From Leptodontidium sp. MPI-SDFR-AT-0119 (Eukaryota; Ascomycota; Leotiomycetes; Helotiales; Leptodontidiaceae), in the NCBI GenBank assembly GCA_020726505.1, contig JAHLEZ010000022.1:62001-126000 (forward strand): a stretch of DNA of 64,000 nt. Direction: 5' to 3'. Positions within the stretch are counted from its first letter, which is position 1; each line of letters opens with the position of its first letter. This document shows positions 1-9,211 of this stretch, piece by piece. A model generated the notes under the pieces. That model worked only from the letters and a program-made list of their open reading frames with translations, was not told where the DNA came from and did not search any database. A program made the position numbers and the translations under genes.

Positions 1-138
1 ATGCACAACTCCCTATGCACAACTCTCCATCCACAACTCCTCATGCACAAATCCCCATGTACAGCTCCCCATGTAAACATCCCCGTGCAAATCGCTCGAC
101 ATTAACCTCCCCACGTACAGCTCCCCATACACACCCCA
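1..138. repeat. Degenerate short-period repeat
   Basis: Loose repeats of a motif like CTCCCCATGCACAA recur through this edge of the window with many substitutions. No open frame or promoter-like element is evident. It may be the end of a larger minisatellite cut by the window boundary. Confidence 0.5.
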
Positions 139-207
139 TGAGTTCGCTATACTCTATTCAGCTCTGGGATTAGATTGCGTCTTCGGAAACAAGGATGACA
201 AACCAAG

Positions 208-370
208 GTACGAAAGGGATTTTCAAGTGGGTCTCGCCCACCCTTGTACGACAGTAAGGTTTTCTTCCAATTAACAGTCTGAAATTCTAGAATTTTCTCC
301 ATAAGTTTCCTCATATGTTAAGGCAAAAATACTTGGGGTGGGCGAGACCCACTTGAAACCCCTTTCGTAC
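208..370. mobile_element. MITE-like element with about 34-bp terminal inverted repeats
   Basis: The bases from 208 (GTACGAAAGGGATTTTCAAG onward) are the near-perfect reverse complement of the bases ending at 370. The arms are about 34 bp and enclose a roughly 90-bp AT-rich centre with no coding capacity. TA lies at both arm edges, as expected for a Tc1/mariner-derived non-autonomous element. This is inferred from structure only; no second copy was seen in the window. Confidence 0.75.
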
Positions 371-440
371 TTCGGTCAATGGACTCATCGGCCCAAGACC
401 TGCACTCTGTAGCCTCTGCACCTTCCTATCTCGACCTCGG

Positions 441-892
441 GGAGTGCGGAAACAGGTCCAGCAGCTATCGGTATATCCCAGCTACTCGTGCCGGAATCTT
501 CTTGGAACTGACCAGGACCCCCCAACTCTGAACTACTTAGTATACTTCTACGAAGTAATTCGGACTGCCAAGGGCGTCAATGCATGCTTCATGCATGAAA
601 TGGGCTGACTGCATGACGCAGAACGCGACTTGTGGGTCAATGGCAGGGTATCTGGAGTCCGAGAACCCAGATCCCATATCTCAGATCCCAGATTTCAGAA
701 GAAAGAGGCATTCCGACGGGGCCCGAAAGCAGGTCCAGCAGCTATCCCAGGTATATCCCAGTTTTTATTCTGGGATCTTCCTGGAAGTGACCAGGACACC
801 CCCAGCAATGAGACCTATAAGCGGACCGCCAAGGGCGTCAATGCCTCATGCATGGGGTGGTTACTGCATGATGCAGAGCGCGACATGGATCT
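441..892. repeat. Two diverged direct copies of a non-coding segment of about 170-190 bp
   Basis: The segment at about 441-634 recurs at about 722-892 in the same orientation. Shared landmarks are AGGTCCAGCAGCTATC, GACCAGGAC, GCCAAGGGCGTCAATGC and a CATGCA-rich tail. The copies differ at many positions and by small indels. Small open frames here are not shared between the copies, so I do not call genes. Confidence 0.6.
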
Positions 893-1475
893 TGAGTAGG
901 GTAAACGGAATCTGAGCAGATCTGAGATCTGGGTTTTGGGTTATCAGTCTCAGGATGCTGTCCGGAGAAGGGTCCTGTTCTAAAAGTAGCTTGGAAGAGG
1001 TGACGGTAGGCGACCGGATCTGACGACCCAGCTATGGATTCCACCACAGCTGTGCTCCCCACATGATGCGATTGGCAGTCGTAGGAAACATCTCTCACTT
1101 AAGCGAGGTGCGGTCGATGGACCAGCAATAGCTACAGCGGGAAGACTAAAAAGAGTGACATAGAATCTTCATAATTCTTGTAGATTATATATACAACTAA
1201 CAAATGCCCAAACGCTTCTAAATTTTCACACCATCAGCTCATCTCGCAGCATACCCCATGAAAGGGCGAGGCGTAAAGATCTAACCCCAAATCTATATTC
1301 AATCCCACTACTTGCTTTCGAGGAGGACTAGTTTAGCCCGCCCGTCCCATGCCGCAATTTTGAGAAACTGGGCTCCACATCATAGACAGATCCTCAATCC
1401 GGCTTTCGATCCTTACTCTCGAGGGCTATCAAGTGGCCTCGAGCGATCTTTCCAATTGGGAACAGCCTTAGAATA
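893..1475. other. Intergenic, no gene seen
   Basis: No open frame with recognisable protein content on either strand. The last 200 bases presumably hold the promoter of the MADS-box gene at 1476, but no specific site is recognised. Confidence 0.5.
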
Positions 1476-1867
1476 ATGGATACTCTACAGCTTAAACGAA
1501 ACAACGAGAGGATTAAAAAAAAGCGAAAAGCCGAGGGCATAGATAGGAGAAAGAAGACACTAATAAAGAAAGCATATGAATTAGGAGAGTTCGATGGTAT
1601 TGACGTGGCTCTGATCATTTGTAAGCATGGCCGCTATACTACGTACAGATCTACGGAGCGAAAAACATGGCCACCATCTATGGCAGAGATTGTAAGTGAT
1701 TGCTTGTAAGCGACCGACCAGTCCTAATACTGATCTAGCAAACTGCCTATCCTATCCCGAAGAATATGATACCAGAAGATATGAAGAAGCGGGTGTCTAG
1801 ACATGGTGGAGGATTTAAGTTACCTGAGGAGAAGAAAAGTTCAGCTAACAATGATGCCGGCGCGTGA
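1476..1867 (+). CDS. Short MADS-box-like protein, two exons
   Basis: Exons 1476-1691 and 1739-1867 give a 114-residue protein. The 47-bp intron starts GTAAGT, has a CTAAT branch-like site and ends CTAG, and joins in phase 0. Residues from about 10 to 65 resemble a MADS box: a basic stretch rich in Arg/Lys, then KKAYELGEFDGIDVALII, which matches the amphipathic helix and first strand of MADS domains. The rest of a long transcription factor is absent, so this is a compact MADS-only protein, probably a nuclear DNA-binding dimer. A decayed copy of its second exon and 3' flank lies at 17181-17330. The function is inferred from the domain alone. Confidence 0.7.
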
Positions 1868-2358
1868 ACACCGTAGCCATCGTTCGGATTTTCGAATTGC
1901 CACAGTAGCTCCGCTGAGCGGACAGCCCTCTAAGACAGCAATTAATCCAGTGTTTGACTTTCGTACGAGTACCTAACATCTTGCTTTGTACTTGGCATCG
2001 CTCTTGTACGTCCCCATTTTTTTCAGCTACCGACGAGTTGGCCATTGGAGCAACCATGAAACTGTGGAGCGCTGCGCCGAGAGCGTCGATTACACATCAG
2101 CGGCTATAAAACCTATCAGCATCCGTTAGCGAGCATGGACAGTGTTCTAGAACCCACCCAGGCGCTTAAAAGACGCAAATAGAACAGTACGAGGTCTAAA
2201 ATTAGCTTCGAAAGGTTCTCATAAAGTAGAGAGGATGTTCTCGAAACGATACATGTTCCTCGTCTCACTACTTAGAAAAAGCCCTCTGTTCTTCTTCCCC
2301 AACACGCTACTTACGAGGAATCTCTTCATCCTGAAGAATCCTTCAATACAACGTGACG
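1868..2358. other. Intergenic, no gene seen
   Basis: No supported gene. The first about 60 bases are duplicated, with changes, downstream of the exon remnant near 17290-17330, so this 3' flank took part in the same duplication. Confidence 0.45.
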
Positions 2359-3610
2359 ATGCTGCGCACAGAAGATACCATGATATGGTCTGAGGAGCCC
2401 TTAGCTCTAGATGCTCCTTCATCATTAGATGGAGATGCTTCGTACAGTGACATGGTCCATGGGCTCTTTTCCGGCTCACCCGATGAGGAAGCCGAATCCT
2501 TGATGCCGGTGATGCCGGTGATAAGTTCATCAAGCCCGAACGAGAAACATGACTCCCGCGAAACAAACTTCGGGGATATGCTAAGTAGTGCCATGGAGGC
2601 GTTGCGCAGTCAAGTCACAAATACAACTTATAAACTATATGCTCAGCAAGGTCCAGGTTCTTCCAGAGCTTTCCTTTCTAGCCTCTCCACCTTGTACACG
2701 TTGCCGAATGAGGATTTCGCCCGCCTCTGTGCTAGCATTCATCGAGCTTCCACCTCCTGCGACCCTGACACCCCTCCTACTAACGACGTAGGGTCTCCTC
2801 CAGCAGACTCGAGCAAGGAAGAGAGGACTAAAAACCCAGCCAAAGGGAGTCGGGAGGCAAAGCTCGAGAAATTCATCGCGAATGGCAGAGAGGCTCTAGC
2901 TCAACTTATCAATCAACATTGGGAACGGCTCGCTGGTGGTCTCAAGGTGCAAGAACTCCAAGGTGATCCTTTCAGCAGCGACAAGCGGATGCGGCGAATC
3001 TACCATTATCACGAACTTCGAAGACTCCGACTGGACACAGAGCTACATTGGTTGCGGCGGGCGCTGTCGTTGATTAGGAACCTGCGCGACTTCCAGGAAT
3101 ATTTGGGGGAGAACGGCCATCGTCCTTCAGACACCTCAAATCATCGACTCCGCCATGCCTACTTGGTATATATCTATGCGGCTAGCTTCAGCTCATCCTC
3201 GAAGATGTGCGATATCAGGACGGCTTTGAAGGAAGATCTCCGATATGCTGTTCGTTGGATGATCTTTATTGACGCTTTGGGCCTCGGTGCGGTCCTCGTG
3301 TGCGGCGAAGTTATTGCTAGACTTGTGTGCGTACGCTCTGCAATGCCGTCTCTCTTTACTGATCTGGTGTAGGTACAAGACGTCGGGGAACACCAATGAT
3401 GACCTCAAGTGGCTGGCCACGAAAATCCGGCAGTTTCCCACAATTGATTTTCGAGCCCTCTGTGGCATCTTCAATATAGTGATGGCTGATCTTCTACAGC
3501 ACTACCAAGTGAAGCATCCTCTGAACAAGTTCGAACTCATAGCGAAGATTCAGACCGTCGCCGACGGGCACACGACGGGACGTCTGCATTACTGTTCAGA
3601 TTTGTTATGA
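2359..3610 (+). CDS. Hypothetical protein, two exons
   Basis: Exons 2359-3326 and 3373-3610 give 401 residues. The intron of 46 bp starts GTGCGT and ends GTGTAG, and the frame is kept only with this donor. The first in-frame ATG (2359) is used. Residues 1-60 are acidic and Ser/Pro-rich, and about 155-175 is a charged linker. The C-terminal half is helical in composition, with Arg-rich segments (DKRMRRIYHYHELRRLRLD) and a hydrophobic helix near the exon junction. I do not recognise the family. Codon use and the clean splice suggest a real gene. Confidence 0.55.
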
Positions 3611-4029
3611 ACCGGACCCATCCCCAACTTATTATTGCTTGCGCTTGGAATATATATGTCGTGGAGCGAGCGTTCAGAACTGGTGGGTGCAGAAGGTTGG
3701 GAGGGACGAGCATCATTTGTCGTCGTTGTGACCAAATGGAGGCCAGACATGGTCTGCTCGATGGTTCACTTCAACGGCGTGGTCCCTGCGATGATGATTC
3801 TGCCTTGTCAATGGAAGATCGGTTTGATGAAACTGTAGATCAACAGGAGTCTGGCTAAAAAGATAGAATAAAGTTTCTCGTCCTCATTTGCAATGAAGAA
3901 GGCTGTGAGGAATAAAGTTTCAAGGCCAGCTCTTCCGAGGCAGAGCTAGAGTAATGCATACATTCTGTTATCGTTCTCGAATATCTGAGGAGAGATTGTA
4001 TAGTGATAAAATCAACCCCTTGAGCCTTT
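3611..4029. other. Intergenic, no gene seen
   Basis: Only small overlapping open frames without recognisable content. It separates a plus-strand gene from a minus-strand pseudogene, so it would hold both 3' regions. Confidence 0.4.
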
Positions 4030-4554
4030 TCATAAACCCATTCCTCTTTTCTCAACCTCATCGAGAAATTTCCCTAGAACAAATTTATTACGCCCATTCG
4101 GTCCCCCGAATATTTCCAATGACTGAGCCTTTGTCCTCGGGTGTCCGCTCTGTATCTGCCTAGCCCATACACCTAGCATTCTATCCAGCTCTGTCCAAGC
4201 TTGCTCTGCCGAGTTACATAATCCAGTCATTGTCAATGGTGGTCCGAAGCTTGTCCTAAGGTCCGTCTTAACAACGCATGCATATCCCACCCAATCGTCG
4301 GTCTCAACGTCGAGGTCGTAGTCCCCATCGCCTTAAATGATTTTGCAGTTGGTTTGGATTCTTTCGCCTTGGGCAGCCGTCACGATTATAGAATATAGGA
4401 TCGTCTGGGACTCGTAGGTTGGATTGATCTGGTCATGTTTATGAGGTTGGTGAGAGGGGTAAGATTCCTGTACGGTTTCCTGTCTGGCGATGTCAGCCTT
4501 AGTGGAGCTAGCTAGGGCGCGAATGCCGATGCCGCGTGAGGGGCCGATCCAGCT
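4030..4554 (-). pseudogene. Conserved-looking fungal protein fragment with an in-frame stop
   Basis: Read on the minus strand from 4554, one frame runs about 175 codons with protein-like composition, interrupted by a single TAA at 4333-4335. The longest open part, 4030-4290, encodes 86 residues including DLRTSFGPPLTMTGL and FGGPNGRNKFVLGKFLDEVE. The frame upstream of the stop (TILYSIIVTAAQGERIQTNC) continues smoothly, so the stop looks like a recent nonsense change. No upstream start is visible before another stop, so the 5' end is missing or lies in an unrecognised exon. The family looks fungal-specific and the function is unknown. Confidence 0.45.
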
Positions 4555-4780
4555 ACCCCCTCAAGAGCAGCAGTCAACACGACGCCTGTCGCAAAACCTG
4601 CTGTTGCATCTTGGCCTTAGCCACACTGTCTGTTCTTGTACTCCCACATCCTTTCCAGGTGGCTTGACAACGAGACCCTCCAAAGACATTGAATTCTCAG
4701 GCGATCATGACTTGCCACTCTTTGCTACGCCAGACCGTACCTGGCGAGCCGCCTGAGAAGAGGAAGACGACGAGACAAAC

Positions 4781-6585
4781 ATGGAGACACTATGGGGAAG
4801 CGAGATCACCCGCGCGCAATTGCAGCAATCCATCAGCAATCTCCGACAGCTAGACGAGCTCCCTGAAATACCGAGAGAGAATCTTGTCAACCTAGAGATT
4901 GACTCGACCCGTCAGCTAAGCGTTACGCGGGAGAAAGAGATTGCGTGCAACCTAGCATTCCTCTCTGCCACTTCAGACGATAGTCTTAAGGTTATGGCCG
5001 TTTGCGTCGAAGAACACCGCAATGGGAAAGGAATCACAATACGGGTAGCAGCAAACACGGGAGACCTCTCAACAGTTACGGCGGGGTTTGTCAGGCTTGC
5101 GAGAGTCTTAGAGCATGCCGCACAGCGAGGTTAGCTTCTCAATCTTCTTTCAACACTACGCTAATCTACGGTTCAGTGCGCTTGAAATCAGAAGATACGG
5201 CGGAAGCCTTTCGAGAGGTTGTTAGCCTCGACCTTGATCGAATTCTGTCCCGTCTACGATCGCGTCACGCGAAACTTACAAGAAAGACGGCTGGAAAACG
5301 ACCCCTCATCGAACAGCTGCATGATGCGATTCACAGTCGATCGATCAGAGCGACAAAGACACTTGAAGAAAGCAGGCGTAGGGTAGAAGATCTGCAAAGC
5401 CTATTTGCTAGTCTTGAGAGCATAACCAATCCTAATGTGGAGAGCATCGAAGTGGTAGGGGAGATCGTGAAGCAGGTTCATGCGTTGTCTTTGGCCACGG
5501 ATCTCAGTCGAGCTCTTCAGACTTCGATGATCGACCCAACGTTGAAGGCATACCTACCAGAAGCGATTGGGAAATTGGGCCGATACTACTCTGCTACTTC
5601 CGAGCTCGTCTGCGCTGCAAGGCATAGAGATTGTCGGCTCTTTGAGAGCATTGAGGTGGAGCCGTTCCAGATCCCCATGCCTGCCTCTCTATCGGCTTCA
5701 CATTGGAAAGTTCACGCAGAGATACAGCTCCTCTTCTTTTATGAGGTTCATCCAAGCCGACAGCGACCAAGGTTTATCTGCTCAAGCAAGAGTGCTTGCT
5801 ACCTATGCAATCTATTCTTCTCCATCCATGGTGGCTTCTATGTGCCCCGGACTCACGGCAGGCTCTACGCCCGTTGGATCTTACCAGACTGGATGAACAT
5901 TCCGGCAGACCGGTCTGAGGAGTTCAGTCGCATTTCTATGCTATTGAAAGAGATAATAGATGGTAGGGTCCTAAGGGCATCGAGATCGAAGAGGAAGAAA
6001 CAATATCATTATCCCAACGAGAGCGTCTTGCTACCACTCGCATCTTGGTCGTCCTCTGGTATTTCTGCTAAACCCTCAGCCCAAGCTTCCATATCTCCAA
6101 TTCGATCTCAGTCTGGATCTGTCCACAGGTATCCGGTCGAAGGTCCCTTCCAATACACAGCACTGCCTCTAACTCCTCCGAGCTCGCCTTCGCAACCTGA
6201 TCACATTGATGACAGCGACTTAGAGAGTGTGTGTACACCTACCCCAGATCATGTTTCTCTTCTTACCATCGAAGATAAGGAGCTGCCTTATAGCCGGTTG
6301 ATTTCCTTGATAACGCCGTCACTTCATTTGGAGCTGGGCACGCTATCTCTTACGTTCGATTTTCTTCATGTTCTTGCGGGATGCCTATCTGTTGCACAGA
6401 TCGGGGATGATACTGGATTAAGTCGAGACAATCACATCATTGAGCTGGAGAATATTCCCACCACAGCGGAACTCAAAATGGACTGCTCCCATGACTCAAA
6501 TGAGCTTACGTTCCAGTTGCGGACTGCTCAAAAGGGACTCATCTGCATCTCGTTCGCATGGAAGGAAACTACAAGTGATGGTTAG
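4781..6585 (+). CDS. OTT_1508-like nucleic-acid/nucleotide deaminase family protein
   Basis: Exons 4781-5129 and 5177-6585 join in frame across a 47-bp intron (GTTAGC donor, GCTAATC branch, TTCAG acceptor) to give 585 residues. Residues about 295-345 carry the fungal OTT_1508-type deaminase signature: HAEIQLLFF with the catalytic HAE, then ACYLC with the second zinc-binding cysteine pair (about C324 and C327), then GGFYVPRTHGRLYARW. The family fold would deaminate a base or nucleotide, but its fungal substrate is not established. The N-terminal 290 residues are helical and unrecognised. The C-terminal about 200 residues are Ser/Pro-rich and then beta-rich. An additional 5' exon between 4490 and 4750 cannot be excluded. 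Confidence 0.75.
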
Positions 6586-7066
6586 GATGAGGAACGTGCC
6601 TTGTGTCTCAAGTTACCCCCCTTGAACAGGCGTTCAGATTGCACCTGACTGATGTTCTTTGCCTCTCTTCCTTACCACGTTTTGTGTCAGTAGAAGCATT
6701 CCTGTTTTACTTCACCTTACCCCCATCCTTCTCATAGTCCCGAAAGGGTCGGGGCGGCGACTGGGACTCATCATTTGGAGGTAGAATGGCAGGCAAAGCA
6801 GGACTTGGGCTGGCGGACGGCGCGCTTCAGGATGGTGGCCATCATTTCTCAAACTAACTTAGGTTTAGGCTCCCAGTGTAAAGAAATCTAGCTATCCTCA
6901 CAGGCCGCTAGAGAGGTTAGTTGGCACTGCCTCTCTGGTGAAAATCTACTTATTGATTCTCCTACGGTAATATAAGAGCCCACAAGGATAATCACGAGTG
7001 GGTGAGTAGATCATCCCCCCCCCCCCCTTTCATTTTGATGGTTGCAATCTCGGCAATCCCACCCTA
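6586..7066. other. Convergent intergenic region
   Basis: It lies between the 3' ends of the deaminase and BTB genes. No open frame of note. A C-rich homopolymer run lies at about 7015-7028. Confidence 0.5.
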
Positions 7067-8033
7067 TTACCTAGCATCTCCTGTGATTCTTTTCCCTAAC
7101 GAAGCTGTAAGGTCTCTCGCAAAACGCCCTCCCTCCTCCATCAACACTAGAAACCTATCATCCTTTACTATCGTCTCAAACACGCACACCACAAAGTGCA
7201 CAACCATCCTTCTCAAACTATCTATGTCCTGCCCAGCGTCGTTTTCTCGAGTATTATTGTTGCAATAGCTGAATTGAGCAAGATCGATTACCTTTCCCAT
7301 CTGACCTGCAACAACCTTGAAAGAACAAAGCGCCTGATGTAATTTGTCAAGAGCTAACGAACGCAAGTCGGCAATATCATACATCTCGGCGAAGACATAT
7401 ACTCGAGCATGACAGTAAAAGGGGCCATCGTTATTCTCGCATTCGTCCAGGGATTCGCGTGGTCGAAACTTTGGAATGACCGCAGAGTACTTGCGTCGTT
7501 GGAATTCGTCCCAAAGGATCTGCGTAGGTACTCCACGACCGCGTTGTCCACATAGTACACATTGTCCATAAGATTCTTCGACGTCATCGTAACCAGCAAA
7601 CCTGGAAGCGTCCCTTTTCTTCTTAGACTTCTTCGAAGACGCAAAGGCACCTTCCGCAAGATCACCCATATGTGTGGGAATCTCTCCCCCATCGAAGTTG
7701 AAGCTAGCTAGCACATGCTGCTGTTGTGCCGGTGTGTAGTCCCCCATGTAGGCATACTCGCAAAACCTCACAAAGGTTTGTTCGTTGACACTCTCCAGTG
7801 TTGCAACTCCGTCAATTGCTTCGCGCATCGAACCGTTCATCATAACGGCAAGCGGGGCCGAAAGACTTTCCACCACAGCAGTATGGATCGTGAATAGCTT
7901 GCGATCCGGGCCATTAGGACCTATGAGGAATTGAAAGGGCTTTGAACTGAGAAGTCTTATTGCCGCAAAAGTCAGCTTCTACTGTGATCAAACCTAGGCC
8001 AAGGACATATTACTTATCAAAGCTGACCGCCAT
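7067..8033 (-). CDS. BTB/POZ-domain protein
   Basis: Exon 1 is only 20 nt (8033-8014) and exon 2 is 7955-7067, giving 302 residues. The 58-bp intron starts GTAATA, has a GCTGAC branch and ends ATAAG. The splice yields MAVSFDKLLSSKPFQF, which leads straight into a fungal BTB core: FLIGPNGPDRKLFTIHTA, then FVRFCEYAYMGDYT. BTB proteins dimerise and often recruit cullin-3 ligases, but the partner is unknown here. A Lys/Ser-rich insert and a CVLC element interrupt the domain around residues 115-150, as in other fungal members. Confidence 0.75.
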
Positions 8034-8160
8034 CTTGAACTACACGAGTGTCTGATCGATGGTTTATAGCTTGAGGTCTTCTCAAAAATGGAGAGAGGGC
8101 ATCATACCCCCAACAGTGGCTGACAGAATTCTGTGCGGATGCAGGGGCCCCAGTGGATAT

Positions 8161-8693
8161 CAACGTAACAAGTTAATCACAATGACGTAGAGAAAAGGTG
8201 CTACATTCAATGAAGGAGGAAGTGGAATTACTTCGAAGTAATGTGCAGGACAGGCATGGCAGGATTGCGGGGTAAGCAAGCAGACCTCGTCAGCGCCCTG
8301 AAAGCGCTTCATCGTGAAGAGATCGTGAGGAGTGGCCTTTTCGGAAACAACGATAACAAAGCTACTAAGACTGAGCTCGAAGACCTGTCGGTAATGATCC
8401 CATGGTGACTCCGATATCGTATCGGGCGTCCTAACAGCTTCAGCAGCCGGTACCAGTGCCTGGCTGTGCGGTGCAGGTCAGGCTATGACGGTTGAAGTTG
8501 CAGATGTGTTACCTTCAGAATGTTTCGTTCCACGGTACGTCTCGAAAGGAGATGCTCTCCTCTTCTTCGAGCTTGGTATCACCTCGTGAGAGGGTAATGA
8601 GTGCTCAGGTGTATGTATTTGTTGTAATGTTTCAATCGTAGGTACAAGATCTATGTCAATCTTTGTGCCGCGATCTGGGACGGTGGAAGCCAT
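8161..8693 (-). pseudogene. Fragment resembling a fungal kinase-like protein, with an in-frame stop
   Basis: An ATG at 8693 opens a frame of 71 codons that stops at TGA (8478-8480). The same frame continues protein-like for about 100 more codons (SPWDHYRQVFEL, VVSEKATPHDLFTMKRFQG), which resembles the N-lobe region of fungal kinase-like proteins. No catalytic loop follows. The gene looks broken by a nonsense change and 3' truncation, the latter where it meets the BTB gene. The kinase assignment is weak. Confidence 0.35.
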
Positions 8694-8832
8694 ACTGAAT
8701 AGATGTAAAGAGGAATGATTGTTGTGAGAGGGCAGACAACCTAGAGTATTCGTGGGCTGTCTTGACAAGTCAGCAGTCAGCAGCTTAACCAAGGTGACCC
8801 AAACCACTGGCGGTCATGAGCGGGGTGAGAGC

Positions 8833-8949
8833 TACAGTCACTTGCAAAATCGGCTTCGCGTCGTCTCGCTTAAAAAATAATCTGAGCACAGACCACCTGC
8901 GCCATTTTTGGCTGACGACGGAACGGGCCGCTTCCGTTTGCTGCATGAC
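8833..8949 (+). repeat. Left terminal inverted repeat of cassette A
   Basis: It begins TACAGTCACTTGCAAAATCG and ends near TGCTGCATGAC. Homology to the right-hand repeat continues inwards, interrupted by a deletion of about 27 bp here (CGGGGAGACG is still shared). Confidence 0.8.
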
Positions 8950-9211
8950 CTCTGGGAAATGATCGGGGAGACGGAGTGAACGGGGACACAATACTTCGTT
9001 GTACTACAGTAACCAGGCATCAAAGTCCTCTCGTAATACTTCATGGAAGAGATGTACTTGGTAGAACGAGCCGTTAGGCTGAACAGCCAATTAATTCAAC
9101 CCTACATGCCGCTTGACTTATTACGTGGACGATATCACTAGCCTAACACATGATCAACATATTCTAGATGATTCTAGAAGTGAAGAGTAATTATCAAACT
9201 GTTAAACATTC

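Noticed and set aside
580..1098. Three overlapping frames of 86-111 codons
   Set aside because: They lie in a diverged direct duplication and are not conserved between its two copies.
3607..3858. 83-codon frame overlapping the stop of the preceding gene
   Set aside because: No recognisable content; ATGA overlaps are not expected for nuclear genes outside LINEs.
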